A stretch of 64,000 nt of DNA, taken from Gilliamella sp. N-G2. GTDB lineage: Bacteria; Pseudomonadota; Gammaproteobacteria; Enterobacterales; Orbaceae. Position 1 is the first letter of the stretch. Every line of letters starts with the position of its first letter. The stretch is from the NCBI RefSeq assembly GCF_002142215.1, contig NZ_NAST01000009.1:32677-96676 (forward strand), written 5' to 3'. Of this stretch, positions 25,624-33,952 are shown one piece after another. The translations under genes and the position numbers were made by a program. A model generated the notes under the pieces. It saw only the letters and a program-made list of their open reading frames with translations. It was not told where the DNA came from and searched no databases.

Positions 25624-26742
25624 TTAATGCTCCTTACTGCTTACAATTCGTTCCTCTATAATACCGCCACCAAGGCAGACTTCATCTTGATAGAATACCG
25701 CTGATTGTCCAGGTGTTACTGCTGCAACAGGTTGTTCAAACATTACTTGAATTTTATCTTGTTCTAATGGTGTAACACTACAAACAATATCTTGTTGACG
25801 GTAACGCGTTTTTACTGTGCATTGAAAAGGTTTGGTCACAACTTTACGATCAACCCAGTGTAGTTGTTGAGCAATTAATCCATCCGAAAACAAAGCTGGA
25901 TGATCATGACCTTGGGCAACAATTAATTCATTATTTTTTATGTCTTTGTCAACAACATACCAAGGTGTATCATCTGCTTGTTTTAAACCACCTATGCCAA
26001 GTCCTTTGCGTTGTCCTAATGTGTGATACATAAGCCCTTGGTGTTGGCCGATAACTTCACCATCTACAGTCCGAATCACACCTGATTGTGCTGGTAAATA
26101 ACGAGCTAAAAAGTCACTAAATTTTCGTTCACCAATAAAACAGATCCCGGTTGAGTCTTTTTTAGCTGCGGTTGCTAGGCCTAGTTTTTCGGCGATTTTT
26201 CGTACTTGTGGTTTTTCTAGTTCACCAACAGGAAATAAGCTTTGTTTAATTTGATCTTCACTTAGCGTATATAAAAAATAACTTTGGTCTTTATTGTTAT
26301 CTATACCGCGCAGTAATTCGACTTTACTTCCATTTTCTCGCTTGCGAACATAATGGCCAGTTGCGATATAATCAGCGCCAAGATCTTCGGCTGCATATTC
26401 AAGAAAAGCTTTAAATTTGATCTCTTTATTGCACAAAATATCAGGATTAGGCGTTCTGCCTGCTTTATATTCGGATAAAAAATGTTCGAATACGTTATCC
26501 CAGTATTCGGCAGCAAAATTGATTGTGTGTAATTTGATGTTTAATTTGTCACATACTGCTTGGGCATCAGCTAAATCGATCGTTGCTGAACAATATTCTT
26601 CTGTGTCATCTTCTTCCCAATTTTTCATAAATAAACCAACAACATCGTAACCTTGTTGTTGTAATAAATAAGCAGAAACAGAAGAGTCTACGCCGCCAGA
26701 CATGCCGACAACGACTTTTTTTCGAGTGTTTATATTTGGCAT
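25624..26742 (-). CDS. mnmA: tRNA 2-thiouridylase MnmA
   Basis: Thiolates the wobble uridine (s2U34) of Lys, Glu and Gln tRNAs. It has the ATP-pyrophosphatase P-loop [10 protein letters not shown], the catalytic Cys in [14 protein letters not shown] and the second Cys in [12 protein letters not shown]. The ATG at 26742 is preferred (372 residues, close to E. coli's 368); an in-frame TTG at 26763 would add seven unconserved residues and lacks a ribosome-binding site. Confidence 0.96.
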   Translation of the reverse strand: MPNINTRKKVVVGMSGGVDSSVSAYLLQQQGYDVVGLFMKNWEEDDTEEYCSATIDLADAQAVCDKLNIKLHTINFAAEYWDNVFEHFLSEYKAGRTPNPDILCNKEIKFKAFLEYAAEDLGADYIATGHYVRKRENGSKVELLRGIDNNKDQSYFLYTLSEDQIKQSLFPVGELEKPQVRKIAEKLGLATAAKKDSTGICFIGERKFSDFLARYLPAQSGVIRTVDGEVIGQHQGLMYHTLGQRKGLGIGGLKQADDTPWYVVDKDIKNNELIVAQGHDHPALFSDGLIAQQLHWVDRKVVTKPFQCTVKTRYRQQDIVCSVTPLEQDKIQVMFEQPVAAVTPGQSAVFYQDEVCLGGGIIEERIVSSKEH

Positions 26743-26903
26743 AATAACTAAATCAATGGACAAAAATTTTATGATGATTTTAGCATAATTATGATGAAAA
26801 GTGTAAGGCTATGCAAAAGAGGGATAAGGGTTTGACTAACAAATTTTTATTAGTAGTTGTCTGTTTATATCTATTCGCAGAAAAAAATTAATTATAGTTC
26901 CAA

Positions 26904-26928
26904 ACTCCATTGATAATATCAATGGAGT
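26904..26928 (-). terminator. Hairpin downstream of the phage-type repressor gene
   Basis: Perfect stem ACTCCATTGAT / ATCAATGGAGT with a three-base loop, 31 bases past the stop of the repressor gene. There is no good T run, so the terminator call is tentative. Confidence 0.5.
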
Positions 26929-26959
26929 TAAATTTTAAAATAGCATTATTATGGTGATC

Positions 26960-27646
26960 TTAATTAAGATCTTTCAATAAATAGACCACATGGCCGATTA
27001 TTTGAAAATCGTGTTGTTCTTTTTTGTCAACCACAATAGCTGGATATTTAGGGTTATCTGATATTAAAACTAAGTTAGCACCTTGATTTTGAATACGCTT
27101 GATACTTATATGATCATCATACTGTACCGCATAAAGAAAACCATCAATAGGTTTAGCGTTAGCTTTATTGATAATAAGAATATCATGATTGGATATGGTT
27201 GGTTCCATACTGTCACCCTTAGCCCAAACAGCGATTAGATTATCAACTTCACAACTGTGATGTTTGATTAAGGTGATATCAAATGGGATTGTTTCCAAAA
27301 CTGAAAATGAACTATTTGTTTCATTGAGATGATGAAATGGAATATCAATAGAACCTTTACCTTGGCTTTCTGGAAGTAAACGACATTCGCCTTTTCCTGT
27401 TGCAAGCCACTCGATTGGTACATCACATTTCTGAGCTATGGTTGCCAATCTATTTAGCGATGGATAGGTTTTACCACATAAATAATCTCGTATTACTGCT
27501 TCTGACATTCCTACTTTTTTGGCAAAAGCGTTACCTGAAAGACCTTCTAAAACAATAGTTAATCGATTTTTAAAATTTATTACTCCTGTACTGGTTAATG
27601 TTCGTGTTTTTTCTTGTTCTGACTGTTTTTTTACTTTGTTTTCCAT
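26960..27646 (-). CDS. Phage-type repressor with HTH and S24 (LexA-like) domain
   Basis: A 228-residue repressor. A Lys/Glu-rich N terminus is followed by a Cro/CI-type helix-turn-helix (NAFAKKVGMSEAVIRDYLCGK, about 40-60) and a C-terminal S24 domain with the serine motif KGDSMEPTI and the downstream lysine in HISIKRIQ, the pair used for self-cleavage in LexA/CI. It is divergent from a Ner-like gene, the arrangement of the Mu c-ner immunity switch. No other phage gene is near. It could be SOS-inducible. Confidence 0.88.
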   Translation of the reverse strand: MENKVKKQSEQEKTRTLTSTGVINFKNRLTIVLEGLSGNAFAKKVGMSEAVIRDYLCGKTYPSLNRLATIAQKCDVPIEWLATGKGECRLLPESQGKGSIDIPFHHLNETNSSFSVLETIPFDITLIKHHSCEVDNLIAVWAKGDSMEPTISNHDILIINKANAKPIDGFLYAVQYDDHISIKRIQNQGANLVLISDNPKYPAIVVDKKEQHDFQIIGHVVYLLKDLN

Positions 27647-27730
27647 TGTTTTTCATTCCATTTCTAGATGTTTTTTTGTTTTTATTATTTTAATTCGTTT
27701 TTTTATATGCTATTCTTTGCAGGTAACTTG

Positions 27731-27759
27731 TTATCGCTTTAGTCGCGTAATACCGATAA
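27731..27759. promoter_or_regulatory. Candidate operator in the repressor/ner intergenic region
   Basis: Inverted repeat TTATCG-N17-CGATAA in the 155-base divergent gap. Position is right for a site controlling the ner-side promoter, but the repeat is short. Confidence 0.35.
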
Positions 27760-27801
27760 TCTTTACAATAGCAAAAAATTTAACCAATAGAGGATCTCAT
27801 A

Positions 27802-28029
27802 ATGAGAGAACAAGATCAAGACTGGACACCATCAAGAGTTGTAGGTGAGATTAAAATCCGAGGCGGAAATTTAAGAGCTCTTTCTCGTTCAAGTGGTTTA
27901 CAGGCTGATACTTTACGTAATGCACTATATCGACATTGTCCTAAATATGAACGTATTATTTCTGAATATTTACAAGTGCCTGTTGAGCAAATTTGGCCAT
28001 CTAGATACGAAAAGAAGTGTAAAAAATAA
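27802..28029 (+). CDS. Ner/Nlp-family winged-helix DNA-binding protein
   Basis: A 75-residue protein matching the Mu Ner / Nlp (SfsB) pattern: DWTPSRVVGEIKIRGGNLRALSR, then the recognition-helix segment ADTLRNALYRHCPKYERIISEYL and the tail PxEQIWPSRY. In Mu, Ner is an early repressor of both divergent promoters. Here it faces the CI-like repressor at 26960-27646. AGAGGATCT lies before the ATG. The residual pair suggests a domesticated immunity region. Confidence 0.9.
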   Translation: MREQDQDWTPSRVVGEIKIRGGNLRALSRSSGLQADTLRNALYRHCPKYERIISEYLQVPVEQIWPSRYEKKCKK

Positions 28030-28052
28030 GTTACAATTGTACTACTGAGTAG

Positions 28053-28078
28053 AAAAAGACGCCTAAAATAGGCGTCTT
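28053..28078 (-). terminator. tpiA terminator
   Basis: Perfect stem AAGACGCCTA / TAGGCGTCTT (28056-28078) followed by TTTTT on the minus strand, just past the tpiA stop. It may also end the convergent ner transcript. Confidence 0.9.
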
Positions 28079-28083
28079 ACGTT

Positions 28084-28848
28084 TTATTTCTTAGCTTGTT
28101 CTGCCGCTTTAACGATTGCTGCAAAAGCATCAGCTTTTAATGAAGCCCCACCAACTAAAGCACCATCAATATCTGGTTGTGTAAATAGTTCAGCTGCATT
28201 TTTATCATTAACTGAGCCACCATATTGAATAATTACTTGTTTAGCTACCGCTGCATCTTGTTTTGCAATATGATCACGGATAAATTTGTGAACAGCTTGT
28301 GCTTGTGCTGGAGTTGCAGATTTACCTGTACCGATTGCCCAAACTGGTTCATAAGCAATTACCGCGCCATTAAATGCTTGTACACCCAATGCATTAATAA
28401 CAGCATCAATTTGACGAGCACATACTGCTTGGGTTTGGCCAGCTTCGTTTTCAGCTTCAGTTTCACCAATACAAAGTACTGGTACTAGACCTGCTTCTTT
28501 TAATACACCAAATTTTTGGGCAATAAATTCATCAGATTCTTTGTGATAAGTACGACGTTCAGAATGTCCAATAATGACGTGAGTTACGCCGATTTCTTTT
28601 AACATAGTCGCTGATACTTCACCAGTATAAGCACCAGAAAGATGAATACCGACATCTTGAGCACCTAAAAGAATGTTTGAGCCACCTAATTGATGTGCTA
28701 CAAAATCTAAATAAACGCTAGGTGGTGCAATTGCAATGCCACAGTTAGCATCTGTTGATAGCTCATTTCTTAACCCTGTGACCAAGTCTTTTGCCATACC
28801 GATACTACCATTGAGTTTCCAGTTACCCATAACGAGAGGTTTTCGCAT
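28084..28848 (-). CDS. tpiA: Triosephosphate isomerase
   Basis: Interconverts dihydroxyacetone phosphate and glyceraldehyde-3-phosphate. The 254-residue protein has the catalytic His in IIGHSERR and Glu in [11 protein letters not shown], plus the N-terminal NWKLNG. The ATG at 28848 is chosen because GGAG lies nine bases before it; an in-frame TTG at 28860 would fall on that ribosome-binding site. Confidence 0.98.
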   Translation of the reverse strand: MRKPLVMGNWKLNGSIGMAKDLVTGLRNELSTDANCGIAIAPPSVYLDFVAHQLGGSNILLGAQDVGIHLSGAYTGEVSATMLKEIGVTHVIIGHSERRTYHKESDEFIAQKFGVLKEAGLVPVLCIGETEAENEAGQTQAVCARQIDAVINALGVQAFNGAVIAYEPVWAIGTGKSATPAQAQAVHKFIRDHIAKQDAAVAKQVIIQYGGSVNDKNAAELFTQPDIDGALVGGASLKADAFAAIVKAAEQAKK

Positions 28849-28948
28849 ATTTTTCTCCAACTTAAAATTTAAAAAGGTGTTGATTTCAGAATGAATTAGT
28901 TATAATACTACTTATTATACACCAAATAAATTGAGCTTGAGGAAAAAT

Positions 28949-29194
28949 ATGTCATTAGAAATATTGAATCAATTAGAAACTAGAATTCAACATACTGTTA
29001 ACACCATTAATACATTGCAACAAGAAATCACTAGATTAAAACAAGGTAATCAAGAACTTGAGCAATTAATTAATGATAGTTCTGATGAAATGAAAGCGTT
29101 ACGTGATGAAAATGAAAAACTAAAACAAGATCAACAAATTTGGCAGCAACGGATTCAAACTCTTTTAAGTAAAATTGGTGAAATTACCCAGTAA
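28949..29194 (+). CDS. zapB: Cell division protein ZapB
   Basis: Small coiled-coil protein that joins the Z-ring through ZapA. The product is 81 residues (same as E. coli), almost entirely heptad coiled coil, starting MSLEILNQLETRIQ and ending with QQIWQQRIQTLLSKI. The ATG at 28949 follows GAGGAAAAAT; the upstream in-frame TTG at 28931 is rejected. Divergent from tpiA with 100 bases between. Confidence 0.93.
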   Translation: MSLEILNQLETRIQHTVNTINTLQQEITRLKQGNQELEQLINDSSDEMKALRDENEKLKQDQQIWQQRIQTLLSKIGEITQ

Positions 29195-29211
29195 ACGATT
29201 CAAACTATTTT

Positions 29212-29238
29212 AAACGCGACTTATGTCGCGTTTCTTTT
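29212..29238 (+). terminator. zapB terminator
   Basis: Stem AAACGCGAC / GTCGCGTTT with a TTAT loop and TCTTTT tail. Confidence 0.88.
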
Positions 29239-29270
29239 ATGACTAACCTAAATGTGAAAATTAAATAAAA

Positions 29271-30572
29271 ATGCGTGAACAGCTAAAATCTTTATGGCTT
29301 ACTGAAACTATTCATTTAATTGAGTCACAATCTGGACGCTTTGCTGATCAAGATATTAATCGGCAAGTTAAAGCTATGCCAACCTCTTTGGTTAATCGTA
29401 TTATTACGCGAGCCACCTTATTATCTAAACAAAATGGTTTATATTTGGCACAAAAAGTAATGTTGCGCTCAATTAAGCTGTCATTTTTGTTATTATTGTT
29501 TTTATCACTTTTTATCGGTAGTTCGTTGACATTTGGAGCGTTAAGTCAAAATCCAATCAATTTATATTGGGCATTATTTAGTTTATTGGGTGTTCATTTT
29601 ATTACGCTAATTATCTGGCTTTGTTCATTTTTATTTTTTTCTCGCTTTGGTGGTAGTTTATTAATTCATGGTTGGTTATGGATAGCGGAAAAACTCTATC
29701 AAAAAAAGACTGTGCAACAACTTGTTCCTGCTTTTGTTTCATTATTTGGCTACCGAATTCGTTGGTTGCTAGGTTTTGTTCTTAATTTGTTTTGGACAGT
29801 TATTTTAACTAGTGCTTTAATTGTTTTGTTAGTGCTTTTTTCTACCCAACATTATAGTTTTGAATGGAAAACAACTTTATTAAGTGCAGATTCAATTATT
29901 AAATTAACTCATTATCTAGGTTATTTGCCATCTTGGTTTGGATTTTCTATTCCAAAAGATGATGTGATTAAACTGAGTGAACATGCATTAAGTTCTGGTG
30001 ATATTCGTTCTTCATGGGCGATATGGTTACTTGGTGTTTTTATTTTTTATGGCTTAACTGTTCGTTTACTTCTGATGATTTTTTGTGGTGTCACCTTGAT
30101 GGTAACCAGTCGAAAAATTAAGTTAAATTTAGATGATCCTGATTATCAAATCCTAGCTCAACAATTACAGCCATTAGTCACTAACGTAGAAGATGAAGAT
30201 AAATTAGGTGAAAACAGATGGCAATTGCCGATTTCGCAAATTGAAGAAGGGCATGGTATCTATTTGGTGGCAGTGGATATCGTTGAAAGTTGGAAACCTA
30301 CAACTACAGTTCCGTTCTATGGCTTTCTCAATACCCGTGAACAACGGGTTGCTATATTGGACTACTTACAATTAAAACCAGCGAAAAAATTATTAATCGC
30401 CATCGATACGGATCGCGCGCCTGATCGTGGATTATTAAACTTTATTCAACAGCTAATTAATAAATCACAGCAAACTCGGATATGGTTTATTAATCACGGT
30501 AAGCAATTTCATAATTGGCAATCGTTATCTTTACCATTAGCCGAACCTAATTGGTTAGAGAAGGATAATTAA
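29271..30572 (+). CDS. DUF2868 membrane protein
   Basis: A 433-residue inner-membrane protein with about four membrane segments (near 69-92, 98-126, 164-191 and 247-277) and a soluble C-terminal domain ending with IDTDRAPDRGLLNFIQQL. It fits the DUF2868 family, which is regularly encoded directly before a DUF3482 GTPase, as here (one-base gap). The function of the pair is unknown. Confidence 0.88.
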   Translation: MREQLKSLWLTETIHLIESQSGRFADQDINRQVKAMPTSLVNRIITRATLLSKQNGLYLAQKVMLRSIKLSFLLLLFLSLFIGSSLTFGALSQNPINLYWALFSLLGVHFITLIIWLCSFLFFSRFGGSLLIHGWLWIAEKLYQKKTVQQLVPAFVSLFGYRIRWLLGFVLNLFWTVILTSALIVLLVLFSTQHYSFEWKTTLLSADSIIKLTHYLGYLPSWFGFSIPKDDVIKLSEHALSSGDIRSSWAIWLLGVFIFYGLTVRLLLMIFCGVTLMVTSRKIKLNLDDPDYQILAQQLQPLVTNVEDEDKLGENRWQLPISQIEEGHGIYLVAVDIVESWKPTTTVPFYGFLNTREQRVAILDYLQLKPAKKLLIAIDTDRAPDRGLLNFIQQLINKSQQTRIWFINHGKQFHNWQSLSLPLAEPNWLEKDN

Positions 30573-30573
30573 T

Positions 30574-31932
30574 ATGATTACTTCATTGAAATTAGCAATA
30601 GTTGGCCATGCCAATTTTGGAAAAACTTCACTTTTGCGAGCATTGTCGCATAATAGTCATTTTGGTGATGTTTCAGATAAACCGGGCACAACAAGACACG
30701 TTGAATCGATTAAATTGTCTTTGTCTAATAATACCGACATTACTTTTTATGATACTCCGGGTTTTGAAGATAGTTTGGCGCTTTATGATTATATAACACA
30801 AATTCTACCAGCTAATACTAAGCTAGATGGTATCGATAAATTAACGAATTTTTTACAAAGTCCAGAAGCTGAAAACCTCTTCAATCAAGAAGCAAAAGTC
30901 ATTAGACAAGTATTAAATTGTGATGCAGCTATCTATGTTATCGATGTAAGAGAGCCTGTGCTACCTAAATATCACGATGAATTAGCCATATTAGCGAATA
31001 GTGATAAACCTATTCTTGCTGTCCTTAATTTTACTTCAACCAAAGAACAGAATGAAAAGGAATGGAAAAGATTGCTTTCAATAATAGGTATCCATGCTAT
31101 CATTGGGTTCGACGCTGTATTTCCACCCATAGATGGTGAAGAGAAATTATACAAAAGTTTAGCTTTACTAATTGAATCAGCTAAAAAAATATTGGATAAT
31201 TGGTTAGATAATCTAACGAGGATTCGTGAATCACGTAATCATACAGCAAATAAGCTTATTGCCGAAGCATTGGTTGATGTGACTGCTTTTTATAAAATGG
31301 CAAAATCAGATGATAAGCAAGCTGTAACTGATATGCAAAATAAAGTTAGGTTACGTGAACAAAAAGTAATAAATGATTTATTGCAACTCTATCAATTTGA
31401 TTCAACTCAAGAGAGTGAAGAAAATCTACCTTTAATTAAAGGTAGATATAACGCTGATTTGTTTAATTTAGATGCGTTGAAATTGATGGGTATACATTTG
31501 ACTAAAGGATTTGTGTCTGGTGCAACTATCGGAGCAAGTATTGATTTAGCTACTGGTGGATTATCCTTTGGTTCAGCTGCATTAATTGGTGCAGCCGTGG
31601 GCAGTTTGATGCAAACTGCAAAGCATTACGGTTCTAGAATGCGTTATCAGCTTTCTGGATATAGTAAATTAAGTGTTGATGATGTGATTATTTGTTTTCT
31701 TTCTTTACGATTAGTTCAACTTAAAGAGAGTTTAAATTATCGCAGCCATGCGAACACCAGCCCGATTAGATTATCTAAGCTAGATAAAAATGAGTGGCAA
31801 AAAGGTGTGTTACCTAAAAGTCTAAAGGTAGCAAGACGTTATTCGCATTGGTCGACTTTAAATAAAGGAACAAAAAGAAATGATAAAAAAAGACAGTCGG
31901 TTATTAACCAAGTTGCGCAACAATTGCGGTAG
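30574..31932 (+). CDS. DUF3482 GTPase
   Basis: A 452-residue Era-like GTPase: G1 GHANFGKTS (residues 9-17), a TTRH G2-like Thr, G3 DTPGFED (about 52-58) and a degenerate G4 region (AVLNFTS in place of NKxD). The C-terminal DUF3482 part contains a Gly/Ala-rich stretch (GATIGASIDLATGGLSFGSAA) able to enter membranes. Stop and start with DUF2868 are one base apart, so they likely act as a complex. The NlpC gene starts inside its 3' end. Confidence 0.9.
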   Translation: MITSLKLAIVGHANFGKTSLLRALSHNSHFGDVSDKPGTTRHVESIKLSLSNNTDITFYDTPGFEDSLALYDYITQILPANTKLDGIDKLTNFLQSPEAENLFNQEAKVIRQVLNCDAAIYVIDVREPVLPKYHDELAILANSDKPILAVLNFTSTKEQNEKEWKRLLSIIGIHAIIGFDAVFPPIDGEEKLYKSLALLIESAKKILDNWLDNLTRIRESRNHTANKLIAEALVDVTAFYKMAKSDDKQAVTDMQNKVRLREQKVINDLLQLYQFDSTQESEENLPLIKGRYNADLFNLDALKLMGIHLTKGFVSGATIGASIDLATGGLSFGSAALIGAAVGSLMQTAKHYGSRMRYQLSGYSKLSVDDVIICFLSLRLVQLKESLNYRSHANTSPIRLSKLDKNEWQKGVLPKSLKVARRYSHWSTLNKGTKRNDKKRQSVINQVAQQLR

Positions 31933-32416
31933 TGTTAAAAAACGATGTTTAGTAATTTCGATTATTTTTTCTCTGTTTGTATTGTTTGGTTGTAGTAGTA
32001 GTCAAGGTCAAGTAGCGGTAAATAAATCAGATCCAGTTATTTTGGCAAAAATCGATCAACATTATAAAAAATGGAAAAAAACGCCATATCGTTATGGTGG
32101 TACAACCTTAGCTGGTAGTGATTGTTCTGGTTTGGTTATGAATTTCTTTAAAAATAGATTATCAAAAACTTTACCAAGAAGTACTGTAGAGCAAGCTAAA
32201 CTAGGCTATAAAGTTACTACACCTAAAGCGGGTGATTTAGTATTCTTTAAAACCGGTCGTAGTCGTAGCGGTTTACACGTAGGTATTTACTATGCTGATG
32301 GTAAGTTTTTACATGCGTCAACTTCTAAAGGTGTAATCTATTCTAGTTTAAAAGAAGATTATTGGAAAAAACATTACTGGATGACTCGTCGAGTTATCGA
32401 TACCAAAGTTAAGTAA
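31880..32416 (+). CDS. NlpC/P60-family lipoprotein peptidase
   Basis: Probable gamma-D-glutamyl-diaminopimelate endopeptidase acting on peptidoglycan. The 178-residue protein has a long basic N terminus, a hydrophobic core and lipobox (LFGCS, Cys near 38), then the NlpC domain with catalytic Cys in GSDCSGLV, His in GLHVGIY and a polar residue at LHAST. It overlaps the DUF3482 gene by 53 bases in another frame. An in-frame TTG at 31913 would shorten the overlap; ATG with AAAGGA upstream is kept. Confidence 0.92.
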   Translation: MIKKDSRLLTKLRNNCGSVKKRCLVISIIFSLFVLFGCSSSQGQVAVNKSDPVILAKIDQHYKKWKKTPYRYGGTTLAGSDCSGLVMNFFKNRLSKTLPRSTVEQAKLGYKVTTPKAGDLVFFKTGRSRSGLHVGIYYADGKFLHASTSKGVIYSSLKEDYWKKHYWMTRRVIDTKVK

Positions 32417-32422
32417 AATTAT

Positions 32423-32460
32423 AGACTCACTGATATACAGTGAGTCTTTAGAATTTTTTC
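32423..32460 (+). terminator. Terminator after the NlpC gene
   Basis: Perfect stem AGACTCACTG / CAGTGAGTCT with a five-base loop, followed by TTAGAATTTTTTC. Confidence 0.8.
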
Positions 32461-32476
32461 CATGGTTGTTTCAATT

Positions 32477-33664
32477 TTATATCAGTGATTTTTCCCTTAA
32501 ACCATACAATACATTGGCAACATACAACATTTCACCAGGTGTTCCTAATGATATTCGACACCAGTTGGTAGCTGGATTAAAATCACGACCTATCAATATA
32601 AAATTTTTCTTCATTAATTCACGATATTGTCCCAACTCAATTGGGCTTTTATGAAACATAAAGTTTGTTTCCGATTTAAGATAGTGTAATCCTAATTCTG
32701 ATAATACTTTCTCCATAATATTACGTGATACATCAGTTGCTTTCTTTGAGTAGGTTAAAAATTGCTTGTCATCGATTGATGCAAGAGCGGCACAAACACC
32801 ACAGTAATTAAGTTTTTCACCTGCTACATATTGACCAATATTTTTGATATTGTCGGGGGAACTAACAATATAACCGACGCGCAAACCGGCCATAGCATGA
32901 ATTTTTGAAAAGGTTTTTAGTAAAATAATATTGCTATAACCTTCTAAAATTAAACTATCGACAGAACGGAAAGCAGGGTCATTGACAAATTCAGCATAAG
33001 CTTCATCAATAACAAATAATGTATTTTTAGGCTTACTTGTTATCCATGATTTAACTTCTTTATAACCAATTACTGTAGATGTTGGATTGTTAGGATTTAC
33101 TAAATAAACAATCGAAAATCCTTGATGATTTTCAACCGCCTTGCGCAAACCGTTAATATCAATTTGCCAATCTTCTAAAGAGGGAACTTTAGTTACTTTC
33201 AAATTAAAGATTTTTGCGAAGTGTTCTCCATCACCATAAGTTAATTCTGGAATAACAAGTTGAGTGTTAGGGTTTATGTGGGCAGCTATAGCACTACGAA
33301 TACCCTCTGATGATCCTGCTGTTAATAAAATATGTTCATCACTAACATTATGATATTGTGCTAGTTTTTTACTCAATAGTGGAATTTCAGCTTTTGCATA
33401 TCGATTCGCTTTTGGTACTGCATCGATGGCTGCTTGTTTGGCTGTTCCCGACATGCCTATGGCATTTTCGTTAAAGTTGAGTCTAACAGGATTATCTAGG
33501 CTAGGTGTAACAGCTGTATCCATTACTGGCAGTGAAAATGAAATCGTTTTTTGTAACTCGCTAGCATAAGCTTTAGATAACAATTGATTTACAGATAACC
33601 CAGCAATAGCAGCGGTAGAGAAACCCAATAATGTTCTACGACTAATGTTCAAATTTGTTACCAT
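32477..33664 (-). CDS. Tat-exported class I/II aminotransferase (HisC-like)
   Basis: A PLP enzyme of 395 residues. The N terminus has a twin-arginine signal (SRRTLLGFS, residues 8-16, then a hydrophobic core and AYASE), so the folded, cofactor-loaded enzyme should be exported to the periplasm. The core resembles histidinol-phosphate aminotransferase: PLP-binding Lys in LLKTFSKIHAMAGLRVGY, NPNNPTS and FVIDEAY. GAGGTGAATT precedes the ATG. It stands alone, not in a his operon, so a role in histidine synthesis is unlikely. The substrate is unknown. Confidence 0.88.
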   Translation of the reverse strand: MVTNLNISRRTLLGFSTAAIAGLSVNQLLSKAYASELQKTISFSLPVMDTAVTPSLDNPVRLNFNENAIGMSGTAKQAAIDAVPKANRYAKAEIPLLSKKLAQYHNVSDEHILLTAGSSEGIRSAIAAHINPNTQLVIPELTYGDGEHFAKIFNLKVTKVPSLEDWQIDINGLRKAVENHQGFSIVYLVNPNNPTSTVIGYKEVKSWITSKPKNTLFVIDEAYAEFVNDPAFRSVDSLILEGYSNIILLKTFSKIHAMAGLRVGYIVSSPDNIKNIGQYVAGEKLNYCGVCAALASIDDKQFLTYSKKATDVSRNIMEKVLSELGLHYLKSETNFMFHKSPIELGQYRELMKKNFILIGRDFNPATNWCRISLGTPGEMLYVANVLYGLREKSLI

Positions 33665-33862
33665 AATTCACCTCACAGTTCAGCCCGCTTTTATAAATAT
33701 AAAATATTGCAAAATTTATACCAATTAAAAAAAACAGATAGAATTAGCTGATATCAAATTGATAAAATTAAAGATTGGTGAATTTATGATGTGTGAATAC
33801 TAAATAGCTAGATTGAAAAAAGCACTAATTTAGTTCGAGTTTGCACTACATTATGTCAATAT

Positions 33863-33907
33863 TTAAGATCATTGCTAATATTAATGAATATATTAACAAT
33901 GATCTTA
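33863..33907. repeat. Long AT-rich inverted repeat downstream of nifJ
   Basis: TTAAGATCATTG-TAATAT pairs with ATATTA-CAATGATCTTAA around a short centre (stem about 19 bp with one mismatch). It is 46 bases past the nifJ stop. There is no T run after either arm, so it may be a processing or stability hairpin and not a terminator. Confidence 0.6.
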
Positions 33908-33952
33908 ATATCTCATAACTAAGGCTATTTTTGCCTGATAGTTATTTTGTGA

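Noticed and set aside
26960..28029. Complete Mu-like prophage
   Set aside because: Only the repressor and Ner-like genes are present; flanks are mnmA and tpiA housekeeping genes.
32477..33664. hisC of histidine biosynthesis
   Set aside because: The Tat signal and solitary position are incompatible with a cytoplasmic his-operon enzyme.
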